This document shows, one piece after another, positions 1 through 10,669 of a stretch of DNA of 39,896 nucleotides. The notes below the pieces were generated by a model. The model was not told where the DNA came from. It searched no databases and saw only the letters and a list, made by a program, of their open reading frames with translations. Each line of letters opens with the position of its first letter. The stretch's first letter is position 1. Origin of the DNA: Elysia marginata. Lineage: Eukaryota; Mollusca; Gastropoda; Plakobranchidae. The position numbers and the translations under genes are program-made. The DNA is taken from contig BMAT01006721.1 of assembly GCA_019649035.1 (NCBI GenBank), forward strand, positions 197,742 to 237,637, in the 5' to 3' direction.

Positions 1-30
1 GAGAGAGAGAGAGAGAAAGAGAGAGAGAAG
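1..30. repeat. (GA)n microsatellite
   Basis: The window opens inside a GA dinucleotide run with a few interruptions; its true 5' end is outside the window. Confidence 0.9.
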
Positions 31-2236
31 AGGGGGGATAGATGAAAAGACATAAAGCCAACTGAAAACCATAGGCGAATATAGTGAGAGTCAGATAGAT
101 TCAATTGACACAAAATATAGAGAGACCATACAGAGACAGAAACAAAAACAGAAAAAAATAGTCAAACAGAAGGGCGTGTAGGAGAACAAGGAGCAATAAA
201 TAAAACAAAGAGAGGCATCATGAAAAGAAAAAGGGGCATAAAGTAGAAATATGAGAAATCAAACGAAAGCTTAGACTCAGTAGTAATTACAATATAAAAT
301 CAGATCTTATATACCAATAATATCCACACATTCATAGGCCTGCCAAGAGGTAAGTTCGAAATTAAAAAAAAAAGAAATATACTATGAGGCCGATAAAAAG
401 CCCGCTTGTAACAACTTGCACAACGCACCAAGAGAATGGCATTTATCTAGGTTCATGGCAGTAGTACAGTCATGTTAGAAACACATGTATAGGAGAAAAC
501 CTCGGTACCTCTCTCTCTCTTTCTCTATGTCTATCTCCATTTTTCTTTATAATGTGTGCGATTCTCTGTTCGTCGATGTGACGCTCTGTGTGTAACTCTA
601 GCCAGATACAATAGAAACATTTTTACTCCAAAAAAGAAAGCCATATCTTGGCAGGTTTATTAGATAAAAAGAATCACAGAGTTAGAATTTCTTTTTAATG
701 AGTATCTATATAATGTACATGAATATTTTTTTAAATATAAGGGTTGCAGCAGATTCTTGATTATCTTGAGAAATATGTTGGCATTTAACGGTATTAATGT
801 TGGTTTTTAACGGTACCAACGTTAAATTTAAATTTTTAATCAGATGAATACAATACAATATTAAAAGTTCATCTTAAACTCAATGCAAACGCCAGAGAAC
901 AAGGAGAAGGGTTCGCATTATTCTTGATATAGGGCATACTATCGAAATAGCATGGTAGTCATTGCTTTTCTCAACACTAGTCTTTTACTTTCACTGGGGC
1001 TTAAGAGACTATGCAACCCTTCTGGGTGACCATATGGGGGAAAAATTGCGTCGACTTGGTATCGAATCGGGTAAAACGCCGTGCTGATTGACACACCGCT
1101 AAGCCATACAATATGGTGCACAGTTATGGCATTTTTGTCAACTCCTAACTGTTCACGCCAGATAATGCTTCAGAGATAATTCGAGATTAACTTTACAAAA
1201 GGTTTGCTCACATAGTCCTTCTAAAGTAACATCAGATCTAAGCTTCAGCTAAAACTGACGAAGTCGCAAAACTTTAAAAACTACTAGTGATTTTAATTAG
1301 AATATTCAGTATTCCACAAAATGGCATACAAGTCTTCACACGCTGATAATTATAGCCCATTTAAATAAAATATTGAGTGTGCACAAAAAACAACTACTTT
1401 TTCAAAATTAAAGCAAAAATAAAGGGTGCTTTTAAATAGTTCTGGATCCATTAAAATGCTTAAGTCTATATTCGTGTTTCCCCGACAAACCGTAACTAAT
1501 TAATAGCCCTCCAGAACTCACAGAATAGCTGTGGTTACAACGCAGCACCTTAGAAAGATAATTTACTGCCTTTAATCATCTACTCATCTGATGCCTAGGT
1601 TAGGCGAGGACTGAGGACTAAACATCAACCTGACAGGGCAGGGCTTGAACCCAGATCTATCGGTCCTAAGACCAAGTGTCTGCCTTTGGAGCACGTTTTC
1701 CAAAGCTTAGGCTGTACATTAACCATCAGGTTTGCGTCAGGGACATGCTCTACTCGGTCGACATATGCGTCCAATAAGTTGTGTTTGGATTGTTTCTGAG
1801 TTATTACGACCGATATAATTATAGAACGAGCCTGTGTAAAGTAAATGTGTGCATCAAAAGTCAACAGAGAACTATTGTCAAAGGGAATACCAGGTAAAAT
1901 TATACTGACAAGGTGAAATCCTTATATATGGCCACCATTTACTCCGCGTTCGAAGTGAAAAGTCGTGACTCAAAGTTAAGACTCTTCGTTAATCTTTACT
2001 TTTTACCGAACATCCTGGCTTATCTCACCGTCAAATCCCATCAGAGGACAAAACTAATTCTTCTTGTCAAAGCTTACAACTTTCTCTCAAAAGTTTTTTT
2101 TACTTGATTCAATGCATAAACAATTTTAGAAATTTTTTTCCTGTCAGGCATTGAGACATTGGGCAGACAGTTGTGGGATTAGGAGGTAGGAAAGGCGGAG
2201 TGTGTGAGTGGGGGGGGGGGGTATAGGGAGAGGGGA
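31..2236. other. 3' UTR / 3' flank of the receptor gene, no coding exon seen
   Basis: The stretch downstream of the receptor stop codon is AT-rich. On the minus strand possible poly(A) signals are ATTAAA near 1570 and AATAAA near 656-661, so the 3' UTR could be 0.7-1.6 kb; neither is proven. A tRNA-like SINE head lies at 1634-1696. Otherwise I see nothing coding. Confidence 0.3.
1634..1696 (-). repeat. tRNA-like SINE head (candidate)
   Basis: On the minus strand a B-box match, GGGTTCAAGCCC (1641-1652), follows a tRNA-like half with GACACTTGGTCTTAGGACC. This looks like the RNA polymerase III promoter part of a tRNA-derived SINE rather than a working tRNA, since I could not close an acceptor stem. 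It is minor and uncertain. Confidence 0.35.
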
Positions 2237-2404
2237 TCAGGAGTTTTCTTCCATTCCAGGCACAAACTGTGTTTCTCTTAACATCTCGGTTAGGAGAGGT
2301 CTTTCCTGGGCACACTGGCTACGTCTGTCCAGAACTTGCCGGATATTGAAGGCCAGCAGTGAACCGCCGACATCCGTCTTGACACTGAGCGCTGTGGATA
2401 AAGC
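2237..2404 (-). CDS. Nuclear receptor coding exon 12: helices 10-12, AF-2 and stop
   Basis: This terminal exon encodes residues 953-1007 and the TGA stop at 2237-2239. SLLAFNIRQVLDRRSQ is helix 10/11-like, and PLLTEML (residues 988-994) is a clear AF-2 helix 12 of the pattern hydrophobic-hydrophobic-x-Glu-hydrophobic-hydrophobic. The intact Glu992 suggests that the receptor can still recruit coactivators through a charge clamp. After helix 12 come 13 more residues. The acceptor CTCCCCCCCTCCCAG is strong. No AATAAA signal lies close downstream; the nearest on the minus strand that I see is near 656-661. Confidence 0.88.
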   Translation of the reverse strand, partial: ALSTALSVKTDVGGSLLAFNIRQVLDRRSQCAQERPLLTEMLRETQFVPGMEENS

Positions 2405-4746
2405 CTGGGAGGGGGGGAGAGAAACCAAAGCAATGATTTTTTTTAATTGAGAGCCTGCACAACAGTTGATGTGGTGTTTTTTAACCCAAAGTTATGCGCT
2501 GCAACATTTTAGATTATACTTTATTTTGTATTTTGGTATTAAAATAATAGACATGTCCTGCGAGCATGATGCTTTTCTATCATACAAAACCTGTTAAATT
2601 TTTCTTTTTCAAAAACCTCATGTTAGTCAGAGCAGCCAAGTTATCCGTGAGGGCAGCGGGCGAACCTTTCCATTAAAAGCGCTTTGTTTAATATAACTTA
2701 GCTAATACTTATGAAGCTCAGAGCACCAAAAGCCATGAACCAGAACACGATTGAAATTACTTTCACTAGCGCCCGCTTCGAATGACGCGGGCCGGCTATC
2801 CATTTTGCTTTCTCATGACGCCTCAATTTTTTAGTATTGCTACGTGGATGTAGGTGATATAGGACGGAATGATGTTTAAGTCTTGGTCCAGAGACGGTCC
2901 GAAGTGTTTCGTGCGGGAAACGTATCATGTGAAACGGCCTTGACGAGCGGGTCCTGAAAAGGAGGTATAATGATGGTCAAACTAATCGAATCGTCCAGTT
3001 GCGTTTTTACTGTGAGCTGAACAATTTCTGTGTACACGAAAATCAAGTGCTAGTCGCTTCAAGCGTTTTTTTCTGCTCCAAATCGATGTTTAGGTAAGCT
3101 GGGTGAGCAACAATGACCACAATTAACCCAATTTTTTCACTAGACCTAACTAATCGGTTGCTTGCAAGCGGTTTGAGTGGTTTCGATTCAACTTCTTGAT
3201 ATCGGTCGCGAGCGTTACATAAGTTGACCCAGTCATACTCCGGTCACTCGCATCGGCCTAACTGGCTCGGTGAACCCACTCGAGATGCAGACAATGTTCT
3301 ATTTTTAGATTATATGCTGAAGTGTAAGGCCCTTTTCTACGGTTTTTGTCATATTACTTTCCTACGAATAAAGAAATCACATCGAATAGTGAACAAAACA
3401 TCTTTAAAAAATTGCTTATGACTCAAGATGAGGAGGTGAGAAGTGTAGGCGTGGCAGAGGCAAGACTGAGATATAGGCAGTTCAAATTAGGCTTTATCAC
3501 AGCAACATATAGCCTAAAACTAGGAAAATACAGTTGGTGAGGCTAGGGAAATGGATCTAAAGAGGAAGAAGGGGGAAACATGGCCCGATACGAAACAGCA
3601 GCACCTGAAGCTTAGTTTACATCTATTTTCAGAAATATTTGTCATTTTACTTGTTTTACTTTTAAATACGTTTTCCTCAAAACAGACTTTTTTCACTAAA
3701 ATTTCTACTCCTTCGAGAGTAATCAAATAATGCTCAGAAATTTTGTAATGTGATTGTGATTGGTGTAAGGAACAAGCAACAAAACATAATTTACAAAAAA
3801 TGTGGGTTGTTACGCTTTGTTGTGGTAGAGCATAAAAAAATCTTTAAAAATAAAGTGACAAAACTTATCCAAAAAAGCTGTCAATTATGTTTTAGAGATT
3901 AAGTTCAAGTACACATTAAGAAAGTTTTGTACGGTTTCGTTGAAAATTGTAGAAGGAATGGGCTTTTAAAATACAGAAATTCTGGAGTGCGAAATCCATC
4001 ATGGCGGCGTTGCCATAGTATAAAAGAAAAATTCATATTGATTCCTACGTTTTAAGGGGGGTGGGGGATGAAAAATATGGTGTACGATAAAATAATCTAA
4101 ACCTTGATATATAGGGCCTTGACAAAGAACCCCAGGACCCCCCCCCTCCCTCTAAGTTAACATAGGTAGCGTATAAGATGCCGTCGGTTATCATAACAGG
4201 TTTACAACTGAAACCTGCCATCTTATGTAATCAAATGTGAAAAAAATCATAATCAAGCCAGAACGGTCAACGACAAAAATATTCTTGCTATATAGTTTGT
4301 CAAAATGGAGGTAAGAAAGCTATGGTGAATATAGAAAAAGCCTCGTCTAAGTAGGCGATTTTCGTTTTCTTTCAACATTATTTTTCTACAATTTAAATTT
4401 CTTCATGTTTGGATTTCTTTTGTCAAATGCCCATAGGTGTCCAATAGGTAGAAGTTTGCTAGTCATAATTATGAGCACATTATTATTCCCTAAGAAAGTC
4501 CAAGTTTGCTTAAAAAAGACTAACCTCGATCATTCACAAGAATTTAAAAACAGATTCACTTTTATTAGAAAATAGATATATGATCATTCGATCTTTCAAA
4601 CAATATTTTCGGCTGCAACAACAAACTCACGACTTAAGTTTTTAATAAATCGACTTAAGATAGACACAACTAAAGCGTATCCAGGCAGTTAATTTACTCT
4701 TAAACCATTTATTTATCAAACATAACCTAAGACAAAGGAAACTAAC

Positions 4747-4833
4747 CTTAGGGAAGGCGTGCGCATCTCCAACTCTCATTTTATCCATATGTTTAGATAA
4801 AGCTTGTCTCATAAGCCAGTGAAGTCTGCTAAC
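4747..4833 (-). CDS. Nuclear receptor coding exon 11: ligand-binding domain helix 9
   Basis: This exon encodes residues 924-952, 29 codons, phase 0 at both ends. It reads VSRLHWLMRQALSKHM and ends GDAHAFPK. The final FPK corresponds to the conserved F-P-K-L step between helices 9 and 10. The acceptor TTTTTCTCCTCTACAG is strong and the donor is AAG|GTTAGT. It lies 494 bp downstream of exon 10 in transcript order. Confidence 0.88.
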
Positions 4834-5327
4834 CTGTAGAGGAGAAAAATGTTCACAATAAGATTGGTTCTTACCTACATCTTACGATCAGTCCGTACTG
4901 AGTTTTGCGCTAAGAGCATTTTATTAAGCTGTGTAAAAACTTTCCTTATCATATCACATAAAAGGGTGCGCATAGATGATGGAAGGCTAGGCAGACAGTT
5001 TGAGAAACGCATTGTCACTTATGCCTGTCTACGCTTGACTTGGGAAGACATGTTGATTATTGTTTGTATAATAGTTTTTTTTAATACGAGTGCAAAATTG
5101 CTTTAGACCTAAATTTTGGAACCAATGACCATAACATTACCGGTATTCTTCTGCTCAATTTTCTTTATAACTACCCATTTATCTGGCTGTTTGTTTTGCG
5201 TCTCCTTGTCTGTTTTGACAGCTAAACGCTTAATAACGTATTTAACATCAATACAATATGCGGCATGGGTTATAAACTGAGATTCCTACTAGTTTGAACT
5301 TAACCAACAGACATTGCACCTACTAAC

Positions 5328-5436
5328 CTGTGTTTTCTTCTCTAGAGAGCAAGATTCAGGGGCTGTCAAACATATCATCATCAGCAAGACTATCTCTGTC
5401 TGGGAAACATCTAAAGCTCTGAGTCTCTGGTACCAT
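5328..5436 (-). CDS. Nuclear receptor coding exon 10: ligand-binding domain helices 7-8
   Basis: This exon encodes residues 887-923. WYQRLRALDVSQTEIVLLMM continues into ICLTAPE, matching the conserved helix 7-8 pattern of the family (L-x2-L-x-hydrophobic-S-x2-E-hydrophobic-x-LL-x2-I-x-L). The Glu of helix 8 often takes part in the dimer-linked salt bridge network. The acceptor lies behind an unusually C-rich tract (nine C). The donor is CAG|GTTAGT. It enters in phase 2 and leaves in phase 0. Confidence 0.88.
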
Positions 5437-5610
5437 CTGGAGCCGGGGGTAGGGGGGGGGGAATATTGGATGAACATTGAAATCTAGCCCCGCTGTCCTC
5501 CTCCTCTTCACCATCATCATCATTCTCGTCATCAAAATCTTTTCATTGTTACAAATGCATGTAGTATCCCTCCTTTCAAACTACTGGTACCGGTATTACT
5601 ACTACTCCAA

Positions 5611-5612
<2 letters not shown>

Positions 5613-5658
<46 letters not shown>

Positions 5659-5711
5659 GCTCTACTACTACTACTACTACTACTACTACTAGTGCTACTA
5701 CTACTACTACT
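5613..5711. repeat. (CTA)n microsatellite, left part
   Basis: Nearly pure CTA trinucleotide repeat in intron 9 of the receptor gene, ending exactly where a SINE fragment begins. Confidence 0.92.
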
Positions 5712-5868
5712 GTCTGGTCGGCCCGGTGTCAGGATAATGTGACAGGGTGTGGTGTATGCAAGCGCTTCTTACATCACAGTGTGGCAGCACGCTTTCAATT
5801 GTCCCAAGCGCCGTCTCTGATATAACCTTGTAGTTGAAAAGACACGTTAAAATTCAACCAACCAACCA
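5712..5868 (+). repeat. SINE fragment (body without tRNA head)
   Basis: This segment matches the body of the SINE at 25676-25975 along its length: CTGGTCGGCC at the 5' side, AATGTGAC, GTGTGGTGTA, ACATCACAGTGTGGC, GCGCCGTCTCTGATATA, and the tail ACGTTAAAATTCAACCAACC. The tRNA-derived head is missing. The right copy ends in a short ACC-type tail; this one ends in a (CCAA)-like tail, then (CTA)n resumes. Confidence 0.8.
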
Positions 5869-6006
5869 ACTACTACTACTACTAGTACTACTACTACTAC
5901 TGCCCCTAATGCCACTGCTACAACTTTTACTGACTCTATTGGCACAGCTACTACTATTACTATTACTACTACTTCTACTACTGCTACTACTACTACTACT
6001 ACATTG

Positions 6007-6039
<33 letters not shown>

Positions 6040-6052
6040 TACTACTACTACT
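5869..6052. repeat. (CTA)n microsatellite, right part
   Basis: Interrupted CTA repeat that continues after the SINE fragment and ends about 20 bp short of receptor exon 9's donor at 6073. Confidence 0.9.
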
Positions 6053-6073
6053 GAAGGTGAAAATGCAGCTTAC

Positions 6074-6159
6074 TGTTCACTAAGATCAGCATACAGCGTT
6101 CCAAAGACCACCTTTTCCTCGTTATAGTGAGCCTTGTCCGTACTACTACTTGGAATAGT
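6074..6159 (-). CDS. Nuclear receptor coding exon 9: ligand-binding domain helices 6-7
   Basis: This 86-nt exon encodes residues 859-886, opening TIPSSSTDKAHYNEEKVVFG and ending YADLSE plus CA of the next codon. The acceptor TTATTCTCCAG and donor CA|GTAAGC fit, and its phases (0 in, 2 out) are just what the flanking exons need. It corresponds to the loop and helices 6-7, which often line the ligand pocket. It is found by splice phase and position; residue-level similarity is modest. Confidence 0.78.
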
Positions 6160-6639
6160 CTGGAGAATAAAGTTGTAACATATGTGATAGGATCTGCCAG
6201 GAATGAAGTGTTAATTATTAAACTTTGAGAACTGTATAACTTGTCAGCTTTGGTAAGCGAATAAATAGTAGCCTACACGTCACTTCAAACAGCCTCATGT
6301 TCACTCGGAAAGGCTCCTTTTTTAAAAAATTAATGGAACGGAAATCTTTCAACCATATTCATCGGTGTAATATTATCTATTTTGAAATCGAAGTTCTTGA
6401 AAACTTGGTAAGATGAATCACAGCAATTTGTTTCGTATTTCCTACGAATTTGGTGGTGGTGGTGTGTGTGTGTGTGGTGGGAGCGGTTGGCAAATGAAAT
6501 GTCACAGCTATGGTGTCAAACCTAGACACGAGTATCTAACTTTAAAAAACAAGAAGTTCCTTGAGCTGATCTTTTTTATATTTTGCCTATGAAGCGAATA
6601 GTAAACAATTACATTATACTAGAGTCTACAGCTACTAAC

Positions 6640-6789
6640 CCCTAGCTCAGCCTCGCAGCGACCTCTGTAGGAACTCAAGAGCCAGATTTCCTGCCAGTGA
6701 CATCTTACCAGATTGGACTGGTCGCTGATGTGGAGCAAGGAGAACCCGGGGACTCTCTTCACGAACTTGATCAAATGACACAGCCACAT
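6640..6789 (-). CDS. Nuclear receptor coding exon 8: ligand-binding domain helices 3-5
   Basis: This exon encodes residues 809-858. It contains the signature of nuclear receptor ligand-binding domains: helix 3 with FVKRVPGFSLLHISDQ, then SNLVRCHWQEIWLLSS as helices 4-5. The basic residues near the end of helix 3 (Lys816, Lys819, Arg820) are where a coactivator charge clamp usually lies. A GTAAGA in the middle of the exon looks like a donor, but reading through it gives a proper helix 4-5, so the exon runs on to GGG|GTTAGT. The acceptor TTTTTTGCTCAG is strong. Fifty codons, phase 0 at both ends. Confidence 0.9.
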
Positions 6790-7334
6790 CTGAGCAAAAA
6801 AGTGGTTAAATTAAGCGAAGGTTTTAAAAACCAGCGCAATATTCGGTTAGTCACAATACGGTTAGGGCAAACAAACTTTTGCAAGACGAAAAGCAATACA
6901 TTATTATACATTTTTTCAAGTTTTAAGTTCATATGGAATGAAAATATTTTGCCTCTTTTTATTATCTAAGTAGGTTTGTTTTGGTGTCTGGCAGTTTATA
7001 ATCTCACAAAATATGTACGCAGATATGGTCGAAACTCCTCGCTAATCTCATGTAACAGAATGTATTAGGATTACTTACATATAATCCAAGGACCTTAGAA
7101 ACGTTCGGCCACCAAATACAGAAGAAACGAAAAACGATTGGCCCGAAACCTTGTATCGAATAACAAGCTCCGTATTCTATGATGGCTGAGAAATTTCGGT
7201 CAAGTCCTAGTAAAAGTTAGGATACCGGTGCACTAAATGAGGATTGTTAAATTGGTAACAAAAAATCAACCATTGTCTTTGGATACACTTTTAAACCAAT
7301 ATATTTTGTTTAATTTCTATAATCTGTTTCCTAC

Positions 7335-7479
7335 CTCAACAAAAGACGACATGATACCCGGACGTCCAATACCAGTAGACATGGAACGGTTGAGATCTTC
7401 ACCCTTAGAATCCAAATCAACGTCCATCGCCTCCTCAGCAGAGGCCAGGTGGTCTGTTCTGGTATTGTCATGCAGATTT
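7335..7479 (-). CDS. Nuclear receptor coding exon 7: hinge region
   Basis: This exon encodes residues 760-808. Its first base completes the Arg of KTGR and it ends in phase 0 at GAG|GTAGGA. The protein starts RNLHDNTRTDHL, becomes acidic (SAEEAMDVDLDSKGEDLN), then continues to GIMSSFVE. It sits where the hinge (D region) and helices 1-2 of the ligand-binding domain should be, but I cannot identify a clear helix 1. It is recognised from phase and place rather than from family similarity. Confidence 0.75.
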
Positions 7480-8387
7480 CTGGTTAATAGAAGTTTGTTT
7501 GTAAAAATCATTTTCTTGCATTAAAAATTGCATGAGAAGCCAACGAAATTCTAAAAAACATAAGCGTTGTTACAAACTGGTTGTCAGCATTTACCACATT
7601 TATGTCTGAGAAATATCCTATTTTTTCACATGATAAGAATTGCCTGATATTTTTTAGTAGTTGAAAGAACCTTATGAGTCTCTTGGATAAAAAGAAATTA
7701 ACCATTTATGAAAGATAGGCGTAGTTGCAACATTTGTTGCAGGATGTTTGTATAAATGGAAGATATAACTATCTTGAGTTTTTTTTTATTTCATTAAAAC
7801 AAAGAGGGCTAAATTTGAGCGTTTGAGGTTTTTTTGTGACAGTGAAAAGTATACGCATACCACTAGGAATTTTTTAAAAATCTTTCAAAAATAGCTCCGA
7901 CTACAATCATCAAACTCATGGCTGTATATGTAAAATGAGGCTGACCTTTGTCACTCTGTAAGTAACCACATTGGCGCGGAAGTGAGTAGCAAAAGTGCTC
8001 TACTTTACATTGCATACTTTTTCTCCTTACCATGCCCCCAAAGGATGCGCAATCCGCCAAGATAAGGCGGCGGAAGGTAGAAAAGAATTGGTGCTTTTAT
8101 CAAACATCGCATGACTGTGCTGAGATCTAGGTCAACTTCATTGGCAACACGATAAACTGTGGTTTTTAAACATTGATCCAGGGCAAACCATCAACTTCTA
8201 AAACCGAAAAAAGAGTTATACTAATAGGTAATCGAAATAGGAGCAAATGCTTTACTCCTGGTGTACACCTATATAAAACCAAGGATTCAGTTGATATACG
8301 GATGATTGATAATTATATAATAAAATAAAAATGAAAATCACCCATATGAGTTTATATGGACAATAAAAAACAAAATGGAAAACATTT

Positions 8388-8415
8388 AAACGTTTCGCCT
8401 GCAATGCCTCGTCAG
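8388..8415 (-). repeat. Degenerate hammerhead-like/Penelope-terminus-like motif
   Basis: On the minus strand CTGACGA (8409-8415) is followed by GGCATTGCAGGC and GAAACGTTT (8388-8396). The core boxes match the motif at 9269-9316, but stem II pairs poorly and I see no stem I. It probably belongs to a decayed Penelope-type element; GA-rich sequence runs on to about 8690. Confidence 0.4.
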
Positions 8416-8950
8416 TCACAGACACACTGAAGTAAAAACAGAAACATATGAACATGAAAGAACCAAAATAACGTCAGTTGGAGGCCGGGGAAAGTATAGG
8501 AAGGAGCAGGGTCGTAACGGGTAAACAATTAAAATCAAGAAAGGAGAGCAGGACAATGAATGTAATAGGCCAGGGGTGGTGAACATGCTAATCTAAGTAA
8601 GAATTAAAGAAGGAGAGAGAGGGACGAGATGGGGAAAAGGGTAACCAGTGAGATAAGGAGAAAGAAATGTAAAGCAAGGCCAGTCAGCAAAAAGCATATT
8701 AAATGCTATCATTTTTGTCCCAAACCTACAGATACTCTTAATTACCTACATTGGGGTTCATGCCACCCTCACTAAACTAAACGCAGCATACTTTACAGCC
8801 TAGCGTTTTGACTGGTCAGAATTTGCTTGACAGAAGAAGCCCTATCCACCAGATTTGCACAAAATTGAAAGATTGTTAGGTATGAAATTAACAGTGGAGA
8901 GAAGTAGGCTTTTTACAGTTACTATTTAGTGGAAATGCCCGAAATGTCTG

Positions 8951-9025
8951 CCCTTAGTATGATTCGAACCTTCTGCTTATAAACGTTTCGGCACCCACCG
9001 TCTTGCCACTTAGAGAAACATAGCT
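8951..9025 (-). repeat. tRNA-like SINE head (candidate)
   Basis: The minus strand carries CTAAGTGGCAAGACGG (A-box-like), and GGTTCGAATC (8961-8970), a perfect B-box core, about 50 bases downstream. This spacing and wording is typical of tRNA-derived SINE heads. A GAAACG motif lies between the boxes, which is unusual. No acceptor stem closes it as a true tRNA. Confidence 0.4.
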
Positions 9026-9268
9026 TATACCATGTCGCCACTACGTTCCTTAGATAAGACTAAGACAAAAGGCAATCAAAAGGGGAGCAAATTTATGCAT
9101 ATCTTCTGGGGGAACGTCGAGGTAAATAAAAGGATCCAGTGGGTTCACGAGCGATTGATTAAAAATTAAAAACAGTAAATTAGAGATGTCAACCAATCAA
9201 CTAGAGTTTATAGGAATATAATAAAAGGATTTTTTTTTAAATTGAGTCGCTTTGCCTGCCAGGGTTCT

Positions 9269-9316
9269 GTCAGTCATTATTGAAACGTTTCGCCTGCAGT
9301 GGCTTCGTCAGCTGAC
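9269..9316 (-). ncRNA. Hammerhead-ribozyme-like motif (type I, minimal)
   Basis: On the minus strand: GTCAG (9312-9316), CTGACGA (9305-9311), one extra A, stem II GCC/GGC around ACTGCA, GAAA (9288-9291), the self-complementary AAACGTTT, then a C at the expected cleavage place, AATAATGA, and CTGAC (9269-9273), which pairs with the first GTCAG as stem I. The conserved boxes CUGANGA and GAAA and two stems are present. A short palindromic stem III is what minimal hammerheads of Penelope-like retroelements show. The extra A between CUGACGA and stem II may weaken the fold. Activity is unproven. Confidence 0.55.
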
Positions 9317-9660
9317 GCAACGCAGGCAAAACGCTTCAAAGGTTTTTTTTATTTTTTTTGTCCCTATAAATTCAAGTTGACTGGCTTTCATCTTTGTTTT
9401 ACTTTAGACTAAATTACTAAGATAAAATTAATGCCAGCTGAAAAGTTGAAATTAATCAGAAAAACTCGGGGGGAAAATTTTGAGACTCACGTGTCATATT
9501 GGTCCATAGCACGAGAAGCGTTGCGCGTATGAAAGGGATGCAACTCGTGTTCTAAGGTACACTTTCCATAGTAACTGCTTTTGGTATGGTTCTCCGATTC
9601 CAAAGCGTAGGCCAAACGGGTTTTGTCCGAATATCTGATAAAATATGGTGTGCAAACATA

Positions 9661-9735
9661 AGAAATGTAATAATAACAACGATAATAATAAGAATAATAA
9701 TAATAAGAAGAAGAATAATGATGATGATGATGTAG
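9661..9735. repeat. (AAT)n/(GAT)n microsatellite
   Basis: Interrupted trinucleotide repeat of AAT, AAG and GAT units in intron 6 of the receptor gene. Open frames across it are artefacts of the repeat. Confidence 0.85.
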
Positions 9736-10544
9736 CATCGGACAAAAATAACACAAAGGGTCTGACTAGTTGGTAGACCTCCTCTCCTCCCCCAGTATAC
9801 CGTTCTCCCCATCGAGAGAAGTGAGCAGTAATGTGTAATTTCATTTCTCGTCAAAACTTTGAATTGAGCAAGTCGTGAGCTCTGCGCCAAGCCCAGGTTC
9901 ACGCAGTCCGGATTTGTTACGAGATTTGGACGCTGTTGTAGTAGAAGAGGTTTGATACAAGTGTTTGCATATTGAATCGTCTAACTGACTTTGTGGATAT
10001 AAGTATAAATTTTTGAGTATTGTTTTTCCCTTCTGACTTGAGTTTTAGGCATTTCTTTTTTTTTAGATGAAAGCTAAGTTTAAAGCTCACATTTTATACT
10101 TCTTTGACTGTTTAAGAGGCTCTCTCTAGGAGCTGATTTGAGTTACGAGTTGATGCAGAGCACTGGCCATATATTGTGTATGATTACTTGATGGAAGAGA
10201 TGCTGTCTGATTATTTCTGGCTCTGGCCTAGCGTCAAGATACGCCTGTTAACGGTACCTGTGTGCTTTGACTCCTACGAATAGACGCATGTCAATATTGT
10301 CGTCTGCATAACAGCGAAATAACCGCAATTAGTGTGCTATTGAAGAGATCGCGACATTATGAGGAAAACTTTCTCACCACACTGCACCATACACTCTTAA
10401 TCAGTTAGGCTCGACTACAACATTATGTGTTGAAGAGTAAGATGCAAAGTTAGCTGCTCACTGGGCGCTTTCCGGAAATTACTCCAAAATAAAGAGATGA
10501 CATGAGGACTATTAAATTTCCTTGGTCAAAACCACTGGCTCACA

Positions 10545-10596
10545 AATAATAGTAAAAATAATAGTTATAATAATTTTATTAATAATAATAATAATC

Positions 10597-10669
<73 letters not shown>
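10545..10669. repeat. (AAT)n microsatellite
   Basis: Long AAT array, nearly pure from about 10597, in intron 6 of the receptor gene. Confidence 0.92.

Noticed and set aside
5477..5545. Acidic minus-strand reading (KDFDDENDDDGEEEDSGA) that looks like a coding exon
   Set aside because: It lies in intron 9 next to exon 10 but would break the phase match between exons 9 and 10. GAT/GAG-type simple repeat explains the composition.
5477..6127. Leu/Tyr/Thr-rich plus-strand ORFs
   Set aside because: They are translations of the (CTA)n array and the SINE fragment.
6695..6712. GTAAGATG...CTGGCAG inside exon 8 as an 18-bp intron
   Set aside because: Far too short for an intron, and reading through gives the expected helix 4-5 sequence (LVRCHWQEIWLL).
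7060..7170. Possible helix 1 exon ending at ATAT|GTAAGT in intron 7
   Set aside because: No reading frame fits phase 0 at both ends together with a helix 1-like sequence.
9487..9902. Overlapping minus-strand ORFs with His, Tyr and Ile runs
   Set aside because: Driven by the AAT/GAT repeat; three overlapping frames of similar length and no family motif.
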